The notes under the pieces: generated by a model
Seen by the model: only the letters and a program-made list of their open reading frames with translations
Told to the model about the DNA's origin: nothing
Database searches by the model: none
Translations under genes and position numbers: made by a program
Shown: positions 1 to 6,710 of the stretch, in pieces
Position numbering within the stretch: position 1 is the stretch's first letter
Layout of the letters: every line of letters begins with the position of its first letter
NCBI GenBank assembly: GCA_015233895.1
Contig: JADFXG010000024.1
Span: 1 to 45,992, forward strand
Source of the DNA: Nitrospirota bacterium
Lineage (GTDB): Bacteria; Nitrospirota; Thermodesulfovibrionia; Thermodesulfovibrionales; Magnetobacteriaceae
DNA length: 45,992 nucleotides
Direction of reading: 5' to 3'

Positions 1-59
1 ACTACCGTTACCGCTAATGCCAAAATAATTGTTAACAATATCGCTGTAAGTTTTTTCAT
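1..59 (-). CDS. Exported protein, N-terminal signal peptide only (cut by window edge)
   Basis: Only the first 19-20 codons lie in the window. The ATG is at 57-59 and is preceded by a clear ribosome binding site (GGAGGA on the minus strand, 67-72). The visible peptide starts MKKLTAILLTIILALAVTVV, which has the two lysines and hydrophobic core of a Sec signal peptide. The product is therefore probably exported, like the next two genes upstream on the same strand. Its function cannot be judged from this fragment. Confidence 0.6.
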   Translation of the reverse strand, partial: MKKLTAILLTIILALAVTV

Positions 60-100
60 TTTATTTTCCTCCATTTTTATATTTATATTTTAATTATATA

Positions 101-222
101 TACCGGGTTGCATTCAGAAGCATAACGAGGCGGCGAGGAGCAAGCGACGTAGGCGTACTTTTAGTACGTTGAGGAGCTTGCGACAATGCCAACAAAGTTA
201 GGCGATTGAAGGCTACCTGGTA
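101..222. repeat. MITE-like palindromic element, about 122 bp
   Basis: The two ends are imperfect inverted repeats: the first 26 bases (taccgggttgcattcag...) match the reverse complement of the last 26 at 19 of 26 positions. The centre folds again through GCAAGC/GCTTGC and GTAC/GTAC around the tttta loop. It has no coding capacity and abuts the stop codon of the exported-protein gene at 223. This is the form of a non-autonomous palindromic repeat; identity to a known family cannot be tested here. Confidence 0.6.
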
Positions 223-873
223 TTAATAACCGACTACAATACTCTTTCCGCCGGAGCCCGCCGTACTGTTATCCTGACAAACATAACCGGCTAAGTTCCT
301 TTTTGGGTTAGTAGTTCCCTGAAAGCAGCTTAACGTTACATTAGTACAGTTTAGTGCAGTTCCGGTTGAATAAATTGACAACACGCCGCCATAAGAATAA
401 GCGCTACTGCTCAGTTCCGATGTTAAATCAAGCGTACTGTTTCCAAACATCACCGAATAATCGCTAAACGTAATCATTTTTGTCATTTTTGAGTAAAGCG
501 GTGTTGACGGAAAAGTATTTACCGTACCCGCAGGGGTACCGGAGGAATTGGCTTTCACAGCAAAAGTCACCGCACTTGTGTTATCCGATGACTCATTAGA
601 TAACATGCAATAAGTGACGGCGCTTGAATCGGTATGGAAATATGGTAACGAGTAAATGACTCTTGAATGAGCAGATGACGTTATGTTGTCAACATTTACC
701 GTTGTTGTCGTTGTTGAGACTCTTGATGTAGTGGTCGTAGTTGCTGTTGAGTTATCGGACGTATCCCATGAATCTGTGTCCCACACTAAGCTGTCCCATA
801 AACTACTGGCTGCAACTACAATTGAGGGCAGTAAAATCAAAAACAACAACTGTAGTATTATATTTTTTTTCAT
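223..873 (-). CDS. Exported Thr/Ser/Asn-rich protein of unknown function
   Basis: The 216-residue product starts with a Sec-type signal peptide (MKKNIILQLLFLILLPSIVVAA), so it should be exported. A Trp/Asp-rich segment (residues 25-40) and a threonine-rich linker (about 44-60) lead into a domain of about 150 residues rich in Ser, Thr and Asn with four cysteines, possibly disulfide-bonded. The C-terminus reads GYVCQDNSTAGSGGKSIVVGY; a near-copy of this tail survives as a gene remnant at 3521-3631. I do not recognise a family. It lies in a run of three minus-strand genes for exported proteins, with a palindromic repeat directly at its stop codon. Confidence 0.7.
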   Translation of the reverse strand: MKKNIILQLLFLILLPSIVVAASSLWDSLVWDTDSWDTSDNSTATTTTTSRVSTTTTTVNVDNITSSAHSRVIYSLPYFHTDSSAVTYCMLSNESSDNTSAVTFAVKANSSGTPAGTVNTFPSTPLYSKMTKMITFSDYSVMFGNSTLDLTSELSSSAYSYGGVLSIYSTGTALNCTNVTLSCFQGTTNPKRNLAGYVCQDNSTAGSGGKSIVVGY

Positions 874-901
874 AAGATTTCTCCTGATTTATGGTTAACA
901 G

Positions 902-1819
902 CTATTGTTCAGCTTCTACTTTATCTTTCAGCTCTTTGACCTCTTTTGATAATGACGCTATTGTCTTTTGCTGTTCCTGTACAACCTTTGTAAGCAGAGC
1001 AACGACATCCATTGAGCTTAAGCCCTTTCTGTCCTTGGTTGCAACAATCTCAGGTACATCTTCCGCTATAAAACCAATATGTTTATCAGACTTATCGGTT
1101 TTATAATTAAATGTAACCGGTTTAAGCTGCTCAAACGCCTCAAGTGCTTTTTCAGAAGATAACTCTTTAATGTGCTCCTTATATGCTCTGCTTGAGGCAT
1201 TTGTCCAAACACCACCGGTTGTTACGTAGGCGCCTGAGCCCATGTGAAGTGGGTAGGTTGGGGATGTTGTGCCTATGCCAACATGTAGATCTTTATTAAT
1301 AATCATTGCATTGCACCAATCACTAGTACAACCTAATCCACTTCTTGCTATATCAAAACGTATCCCCATCTTATTGTTATCAATATTTCTTCCATCAGAA
1401 TAGAGAACCATCATACCGGCTGCATCACTCATACCAGTATTCTCTCTTGTAAGACCGCCACCATCAACACCATTTTCTGCAAAAAGGATTATACCGTAAT
1501 TACTTGTGTCTGTACTGTTTAAGGCAATTTTAGGATGTGCTTTTTTTATCTCCAAATGAGCACTGCCATCGAAACCAGCACTACCTGAAGTTCCAATCCC
1601 AACATTACCATTGTCATAATACAAATTGCTACTACTCAGTTCCCAACTTCTGTTAGCAAGGTAAGTAAAATTGCTGTTTACCTCACTGGATTTAGCCGTT
1701 GTCCCTGAGGTAAAGGTGTAAGGAACCGTAGCAGCGTATGCAACTACCGCCAGAACTAAAACCAATAAAACCACTAATGCACCATACTTAAACGACTTTT
1801 TCCCAATAAAACTTTTCAT
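902..1819 (-). CDS. Exported protein with C-terminal S74 (tail-spike type) intramolecular chaperone domain
   Basis: The 305-residue protein has an N-terminal membrane or signal segment (about residues 12-30, ending AYAA). A short region follows that resembles trimeric fibre proteins (NGNVGIGTSGSAG; GIGTTSPTYPLHMG). The C-terminus, from about residue 208, matches the Peptidase_S74 family: SSRAYKEHI, then LKPVTFNYK and HIGFIAEDVPEIV, ending in a coiled coil (about 270-305). S74 domains trimerise phage tail spikes and then cut themselves off using a Ser/Lys pair; Ser209/210 and Lys214 occupy those positions here. The signal sequence points to a cell-surface fibre, not a phage gene, and no other phage genes are adjacent. 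The family call is well supported; the role is inferred. Confidence 0.75.
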   Translation of the reverse strand: MKSFIGKKSFKYGALVVLLVLVLAVVAYAATVPYTFTSGTTAKSSEVNSNFTYLANRSWELSSSNLYYDNGNVGIGTSGSAGFDGSAHLEIKKAHPKIALNSTDTSNYGIILFAENGVDGGGLTRENTGMSDAAGMMVLYSDGRNIDNNKMGIRFDIARSGLGCTSDWCNAMIINKDLHVGIGTTSPTYPLHMGSGAYVTTGGVWTNASSRAYKEHIKELSSEKALEAFEQLKPVTFNYKTDKSDKHIGFIAEDVPEIVATKDRKGLSSMDVVALLTKVVQEQQKTIASLSKEVKELKDKVEAEQ

Positions 1820-1902
1820 GACATGCCTCCCTTATTTTGTTTTTGTATTTGAATTAATGAAAATGCCTTTGTGGATAATATGCCAATACGAAAATTGTCA
1901 TA

Positions 1903-1974
1903 GTAGGGGCAGCCCCCCGTGGCTGCCCTGATGGCTGTTATAATAATTGGGCAGGCACAGGGGCCTGCCCCTAC
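1903..1974. repeat. Dispersed palindromic repeat, copy 1
   Basis: The element begins gtaggggcag and ends ctgcccctac, so its ends are inverted repeats. Its second half (taataattgggcaggcacag and onward to cctac) is almost identical to the second half of the element at 24787-24860, about 23 kb away. Finding two copies shows that this is a dispersed repeat. The left halves differ, as expected for fast-decaying palindromes. Confidence 0.75.
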
Positions 1975-2125
1975 AACAAACATGACTGGATTCACGCTCT
2001 GTATGAGGTTGCAGGGAGCCAAAAATAGCAGGGCTTTGTGCGGAACTGGTTTTTCTTTTTTTACAGTGTGGTTTTTTACAGAATGGTTGTTACGGAGTGT
2101 TTTACTTAGACAGATTTTCGCAGCC

Positions 2126-2172
<47 letters not shown>

Positions 2173-2324
2173 GTACTGCTTAATTGATTCTTTTTCAGAG
2201 AACTATAAAACATAAACGCTTACTGCCCCCTCTCCCTGCCCGTGATGGAAATGACTTTAGCATATGTAAAAAAATAAGTCAAGAAAAAAATTATTTTGGT
2301 ATAATAAATTTTCTGTTTTATTTA

Positions 2325-2741
2325 TCAAATCGAGCAAGTAAACTCAATAAATCCAGCTCTTTTAAAATCTTCATCAAAAGAAAAATAATACTGCAATTCT
2401 CTGGCTTCCATCAGTACAAAACTCGTACAATCTGTAAAAGAATAAATCTTATCTGTATATTTTTTGAAGTACTCCCACGATCTTTTTTTGAGCGCTTCTG
2501 TAAGCCAGACAAACTCTACGATATTACTGCTTAAAAGAAACTCTCCCATTCTAACGGCTGTTTTGTGATTAGTTTTATTGGCAATAGCAGTAATCGTCTC
2601 GTCAAAGACAAAATCAGTCAGCAGAAGCGTTAATTGCGTTCTCTTAATAATTTCCATTTTCTCTAAGGCTGCTGCATGATACTGGTCAGCCTTATCAAAA
2701 AATGCCACTAACGCACTAGTATCAACAAAAACGATACGCAT
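2325..2741 (-). CDS. vapC: VapC-type PIN-domain toxin ribonuclease
   Basis: The 138-residue product is a PIN-domain protein of normal VapC length. It begins MRIVFVDTSALVAFFD, carrying the first catalytic aspartate (D7). The other acidic residues expected of the metal site are present: E48 (DETITA), D104 (SFTDCTSF) and D123 or D125 (FSFDEDFKRAGF). VapC toxins cut RNA, often tRNA, when released from their antitoxin. The gene starts 6 bp after the stop of the antitoxin gene at 2748-2999, the usual antitoxin-first arrangement. All catalytic residues are intact, so the toxin is probably active. Confidence 0.88.
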   Translation of the reverse strand: MRIVFVDTSALVAFFDKADQYHAAALEKMEIIKRTQLTLLLTDFVFDETITAIANKTNHKTAVRMGEFLLSSNIVEFVWLTEALKKRSWEYFKKYTDKIYSFTDCTSFVLMEARELQYYFSFDEDFKRAGFIEFTCSI

Positions 2742-2747
2742 ATCCCG

Positions 2748-2999
2748 TTACTTATCTTTTTGACAGTAGAGATACTTATCATGTTCTTCTGCCAGATCTC
2801 CTAATCCACTATTGATTATTCCACCCAGTGTGAATAAAGGGTCATTTTCCCAAATGTCAGCTTTGTTTAAATCAACAACTTCATTACTGGCGGGAATTTC
2901 AGTAATGGTAATAAACACTTCTTTCCCTTCCGGAAAATCTATTTCCTCCAGAGGCTCTATTACTCCGTGTGATATGCGGGCTTTAATTGTTGTGGTCAT
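2748..2999 (-). CDS. DUF104/AF2212-like antitoxin of the adjacent VapC toxin
   Basis: The 83-residue protein starts with TIKARISHGVIEPLEEIDFPEGKEV, the beta-rich opening typical of DUF104 (AF2212-like) antitoxins that pair with PIN toxins. The rest is acidic and probably wraps the toxin (about residues 40-75). A ribosome binding site (GGGAGG) precedes the start. It lies directly upstream of vapC with a 6-bp gap, so the two are co-transcribed, and the complex is expected to repress its own promoter. Confidence 0.8.
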   Translation of the reverse strand: MTTTIKARISHGVIEPLEEIDFPEGKEVFITITEIPASNEVVDLNKADIWENDPLFTLGGIINSGLGDLAEEHDKYLYCQKDK

Positions 3000-3112
3000 A
3001 TCGATAACCTCCCTTTCATGCTTGATTGTTTATAATACCACACCTTTTCAGTGAAATAATTTTCGCATGCGCACGCTTTCCAGAAGGTAAAATGTATCAA
3101 GAACTATCCTCT

Positions 3113-3343
3113 TCAGTAAATACCTCTTGACTCATGTATTATATTTTCAATATCGGATTCGGTTAGGCTGTTAAAACCCTTCTCTTGAGTAAGCCCTTCT
3201 GCATAAGCATATATTTCTTTTTCCTCAACTGGAATCAGTATTACCTCAAAAACATTGCCCACCTCCCATGCAGTATCAGCAGGAGGTGACAGATGCCCAT
3301 CAGGTAAAACCTTACTGATAAATCTCTTTATAGTTACAGCCAT
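3113..3343 (-). CDS. Small antitoxin-like protein without a toxin partner
   Basis: The 76-residue protein starts MAVTIKRFISKVLPDGHLSPP, which resembles the beta-strand opening of small antitoxins placed beside PIN toxins. It is followed by an acidic helical tail (EKEIYAYAEGLTQEKGFNSLTESDIENIIHE). A ribosome binding site (AAAGGAG on the minus strand) lies upstream. No toxin gene follows it; the next gene on this strand is the complete DUF104/VapC pair. It may be an orphan antitoxin left after toxin loss, or an anti-addiction gene. The family assignment is weak; that it is a gene is more likely. Confidence 0.55.
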   Translation of the reverse strand: MAVTIKRFISKVLPDGHLSPPADTAWEVGNVFEVILIPVEEKEIYAYAEGLTQEKGFNSLTESDIENIIHESRGIY

Positions 3344-3520
3344 AGCTTAAACTCCTTTCTAACGTATTTTACTTGCTGGTAACAGCCATACAAACATTTT
3401 TACGGTTGGAATCTGTTACCCATTTAATTATATCAAAATTAGCCATTTTCGACACTACTCATAATTCAAATCTGCGGGTTCGCGGCATTTTCCCCTGGAG
3501 CTAACTGAAGGTTACTCACT

Positions 3521-3631
3521 CTAAAAACCAAGCATAATTCTATTGCTGCCAGGGCCTGCTGTGCTGTCATCTTCACAGACATATCCTAAGCAGATTCCGT
3601 TTTGGACTGGTGGTTTCCTGATCTGCTGTTA
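3521..3631 (-). pseudogene. Remnant of the 3' end of an exported-protein gene related to the one at 223-873
   Basis: Read on the minus strand, this stretch encodes about 36 residues ending GYVCEDDSTAGPGSNRIMLGF and a TAG stop at 3521-3523. The tail aligns with the C-terminus of the 216-residue exported protein (GYVCQDNSTAGSGGKSIVVGY), with identical or similar residues at most positions. Two in-frame stops lie just upstream, and no start or signal peptide is present, so only the end of the gene survives. It suggests an older paralogue, or the far end of a rearrangement involving the VapBC region. Confidence 0.65.
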
Positions 3632-3664
3632 AAATTACTTTACCGTATTATACAAAACTTTTCC

Positions 3665-3694
3665 TTGACATTCATACAAAAGTTGTCATAGAAT
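3665..3694 (+). promoter_or_regulatory. Sigma70-type promoter for the hydrogenase operon
   Basis: A perfect -35 box (TTGACA, 3665-3670) is followed after 18 bp by TAGAAT (3689-3694), which matches the -10 consensus at five of six positions. Transcription would begin near 3701, about 45 bp before the start codon of the hydrogenase small-subunit gene at 3746. The position suits the whole operon to 9381. Confidence 0.6.
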
Positions 3695-3745
3695 TTTGCA
3701 TAGTTGTTTTATAAGTTGTCAGGTATTTTAATGACAGGAGGACAT

Positions 3746-4735
3746 ATGGCGGCAAAACCAAAGTTGAGTATGTACTGGGCTTCCTCATGTGGAGGATGTG
3801 AAGTTTCTTTAGTAAATATTAACGAAAAAATCCTTGATGTGGCTGCAAATTTCGATTTTTATTTCTGCCCATGTCTTCTCGATACTAAAAAGAAAGATAT
3901 TGAAGCACTTAAAGACGGTGAAATTGCTATAACTTTTTTTAACGGAGCCATCCGCACCGAAGAGAACGAGGAAATGGCACACCTTATGAGGAAAAAATCC
4001 GCTGTGCTCATAGCCTTTGGCTCATGCTCTTACGAGGGCTGTATTCCAGGCCTGAGCAACTTGCACACAAAGGCCGCTCATTTTGATTCCATATATCTGA
4101 ACAATCCAACTGTAGATAATCCGCTTGGTATTGTCCCTAAGCCTGAGACCACAGTGCCTGAAGGTAAACTGACAATCCCTGCGTTTTACGAAAAGGTGAA
4201 AACTCTTTCGCAGGTAGTAGATGTTGACTATTCAATTCCTGGCTGCCCGCCAGAGCCAAAACAGGTTTGGAATGTTATTGAGGCTGTGATTCAGGGTAAG
4301 ACGCTGCCGCCTAAGGGAAGCCTTCTGGGCGCCGGTAACTCCACGGTGTGTCAGGAGTGTGAGAGAAAGAAAGAAGACAAGAAGATAACGAGAATTTACC
4401 GCACTTACGAGATAATCCCGGATGTGGAGACGTGTTTGCTTGAGCAGGGGCTCCTGTGTATGGGAATAGCGACAAGTGACGGCTGTGGCGCACTGTGCCC
4501 AAAGGTTAATATGCCCTGCACGGGCTGCTATGGGCCCCCAGTGGGAACGCTTGATCAGGGAGCAAAGATGGTCGCAGCTTTGGGTTCCATCATAGACATT
4601 GGAGAAAAGAAGGGACTCAGTGAGGATGAGCTGGCAAGGCGTGCCGACCTTATTATAGATTCAATGCCGGATTACTCAGGCACCTTTTATAAATACAGCC
4701 TGGCAGGCTCCATTTTGGGAGGTAGAAAGGCATGA
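3746..4735 (+). CDS. mvhG: Group 3c-type [NiFe] hydrogenase small subunit (MvhG-like)
   Basis: The start at 3746 is chosen because AGGAGG lies just upstream; an upstream in-frame ATG at 3704 lacks a site. The 329-residue protein begins with KLSMYWASSCGGCEVSL, the proximal FeS ligand motif. Further cysteine motifs follow: FGSCSYEGC, IPGCPPEP, NSTVCQECERKK and the C-terminal CGALCPKVNMPCTGCYGPP. These fit the MvhG family, which passes electrons from the nickel site to MvhD and HdrA. There is no Tat signal, so the enzyme is cytoplasmic. The stop overlaps the start of the large-subunit gene by 4 bp, so expression is coupled. Confidence 0.88.
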   Translation: MAAKPKLSMYWASSCGGCEVSLVNINEKILDVAANFDFYFCPCLLDTKKKDIEALKDGEIAITFFNGAIRTEENEEMAHLMRKKSAVLIAFGSCSYEGCIPGLSNLHTKAAHFDSIYLNNPTVDNPLGIVPKPETTVPEGKLTIPAFYEKVKTLSQVVDVDYSIPGCPPEPKQVWNVIEAVIQGKTLPPKGSLLGAGNSTVCQECERKKEDKKITRIYRTYEIIPDVETCLLEQGLLCMGIATSDGCGALCPKVNMPCTGCYGPPVGTLDQGAKMVAALGSIIDIGEKKGLSEDELARRADLIIDSMPDYSGTFYKYSLAGSILGGRKA

Positions 4736-6213
4736 AGCGGATTTCAATAGACCCTATAACCAGGCTTGAAGGGCACGGAAAAATTGAGATATTTCTTAAC
4801 GACGACGGAGATGTCGTAAATACATACTTTCAGGTGCCGGAGCTAAGAGGATTTGAGCAGTTTTGTGTAGGGAGGCTTGCTGAGGAGATGCCTGTCATAA
4901 CAAACCGTATATGCGGTGTGTGTCCGGAGGCACATCATCTGGCCTCGGTTAAGGCGCTTGATGAACTGTTTGGCGTAACTCCTCCCGATGCTGCTAAAAA
5001 AATCAGAGAGCTGCTTTATATGGCATTTTATGTTACCGACCATACTACTCACTTTTACGCTCTCGGAGGCCCGGACTTTATCGTTGGCCCGGATGCCCCC
5101 CCTGCTGAAAGAAATATCCTTGGCGTAGTCAATAAGGTTGGCCTTGATATAGCCAAACAGGTAATCGGTTGCCGGGCACGGAACCATCATGTGCTTGAGA
5201 TGATTGGAGGGCGGGGGATACATCTGCCTGCCGGAGTCCCTGGTGGTTGGAGCAAATCCATAAGTGAACAGGAGAGAGCGGAGATAGAGGGGATAGCAAA
5301 GGAAAACATTGACTTTGCACTCTTTAGCCTTAAAGCCTTTGACGATATAGTGCTTAAAAACTCAGCATACCTTGACCTTATTACATCGGATATCTACGTG
5401 CATAACACATATTATATGGGATTGGTGGACAGCCAAAACAGGGTAAACTTTTATGACGGAATGGTAAGAATTGTTGACCCTGAAGGGAAAGAGCTTATAA
5501 AGTATCACCCGCGTGACTATACAAGCGTGATAGCGGAGCATGTCGAGGAGTGGTCATACTTAAAATACCCATACATTAAGAGTGTCGGCTGGAAAGGTTT
5601 TGTTGATGGGATGGACAGCGGCATATATGCTGCCTCTCCGCTATCCAGACTAAATGTGTCAGACTCCATGCCTACTCCAAAAGCCCAGGAGCACTACGAA
5701 AGAATGTATGAAACTCTGGGTTCTAAAAAGATAAACGGCAGGTATCAGCCGATTCATCACAGGCTTGTCACGCACTGGGCAAGGCTCATAGAGCTTCTCT
5801 ACGCCGCCGAGCATATGCTTGAGCTTGCAACTGACCCTGAAATTACATCCCCCAAAGTACGAGTGATTCCTGAGCGGATTGTTGGCAAGGGCGTTGGTTG
5901 TGTTGAGGCCCCCAGAGGCACACTAACCCACCACTACGAAAGTGACGATAAAGGGGTACTTACTATGGTCAACATGATTGTGGGTACAACCAATAACTAT
6001 GCCCCGATGACATTGTCCATAAAACGAGCGGCAGAGAAACTGATAACTAAAGGAAAAATCGTAGAACAGGGACTTTTAAATAAAATAGAGATGGCCTTCA
6101 GGCTATATGATCCGTGTCTTTCCTGTGCCACTCACTCACTGCCCGGGCAGATGCCTCTCATTGTCAACATAAGAAACAATGACGGTGAAGTAGTCCGTAG
6201 TTTTACACGATAA
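4732..6213 (+). CDS. mvhA: Group 3c-type [NiFe] hydrogenase large subunit (MvhA-like)
   Basis: The 493-residue protein carries both nickel-binding motifs: RICGVCPEAH near the N-terminus (C61, C64, H68) and DPCLSCATH near the C-terminus (C462, C465, H468). Twenty-five residues (SLPGQMPL...) follow the last histidine. In this family a tail is usually removed by a dedicated protease after nickel insertion, and such a protease is the next gene. The intact motifs predict an active enzyme that splits or makes H2 in the cytoplasm. The closest known relatives are methanogen MvhA and its bacterial homologues associated with HdrA. Confidence 0.9.
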   Translation: MKRISIDPITRLEGHGKIEIFLNDDGDVVNTYFQVPELRGFEQFCVGRLAEEMPVITNRICGVCPEAHHLASVKALDELFGVTPPDAAKKIRELLYMAFYVTDHTTHFYALGGPDFIVGPDAPPAERNILGVVNKVGLDIAKQVIGCRARNHHVLEMIGGRGIHLPAGVPGGWSKSISEQERAEIEGIAKENIDFALFSLKAFDDIVLKNSAYLDLITSDIYVHNTYYMGLVDSQNRVNFYDGMVRIVDPEGKELIKYHPRDYTSVIAEHVEEWSYLKYPYIKSVGWKGFVDGMDSGIYAASPLSRLNVSDSMPTPKAQEHYERMYETLGSKKINGRYQPIHHRLVTHWARLIELLYAAEHMLELATDPEITSPKVRVIPERIVGKGVGCVEAPRGTLTHHYESDDKGVLTMVNMIVGTTNNYAPMTLSIKRAAEKLITKGKIVEQGLLNKIEMAFRLYDPCLSCATHSLPGQMPLIVNIRNNDGEVVRSFTR

Positions 6214-6218
6214 AAAAA

Positions 6219-6710
6219 ATGGCGGAGAACTTAAAAACCATAATAATAGGGCTTGGAAATCCCATTTTGTGTGACGACAGTGTGGGCCCAAAAGCGGCAA
6301 GGTTAATCAGGGAGCGGCTTAATAACGATGTCTCACCTGAGCGAGGTTGTGTTTCAGTGTCTGAGGTCTATGCCGGAGGTATTCGCCTGCTGGATAAAAT
6401 AAGCGGTTATGACAGGGCTATTATCATAGATTCCATTGTAACCGGAGAGGCTCCGGGTACTGTTTACAGATTAACGCCGGAGAGTTTGCCTCAGACCAGA
6501 AATTGCGGCTCAAGCCACGATATGACATTTCCCATGGCACTTAGTATGGGAAAAATGCTTGGCATGTCTCTGCCCTCAGACATACAGATATGGGCAATTG
6601 AGGCAAAAGATGTCAACTCCTTTGGTGAGGAGCTATCCGGTGAAGTGGAAGGGGCTCTGCCCAATGTTATTAATGATGTTTTGACTACAATTAAGAGGCT
6701 AAGCGTATGA
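6219..6710 (+). CDS. Hydrogenase maturation protease (M52, HyaD/HycI type)
   Basis: The 163-residue protein opens with TIIIGLGNPILCDDSVG, the signature of [NiFe] hydrogenase maturation endopeptidases. The acidic residue in this motif, D71 (IIIDSI) and H99 (SSHDMTF) supply the nickel-sensing ligands. It should cut the C-terminal tail of the adjacent large subunit after the nickel is in place. It lies 5 bp after the large-subunit stop and overlaps the HdrA gene by 4 bp (ATGA), so it is part of the operon. Confidence 0.9.
   Translation: MAENLKTIIIGLGNPILCDDSVGPKAARLIRERLNNDVSPERGCVSVSEVYAGGIRLLDKISGYDRAIIIDSIVTGEAPGTVYRLTPESLPQTRNCGSSHDMTFPMALSMGKMLGMSLPSDIQIWAIEAKDVNSFGEELSGEVEGALPNVINDVLTTIKRLSV

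Noticed and set aside
1816-2022. 68-residue minus-strand open frame
   Set aside because: It is formed largely by the dispersed repeat at 1903-1974, overlaps the S74 gene start and shows no family resemblance.
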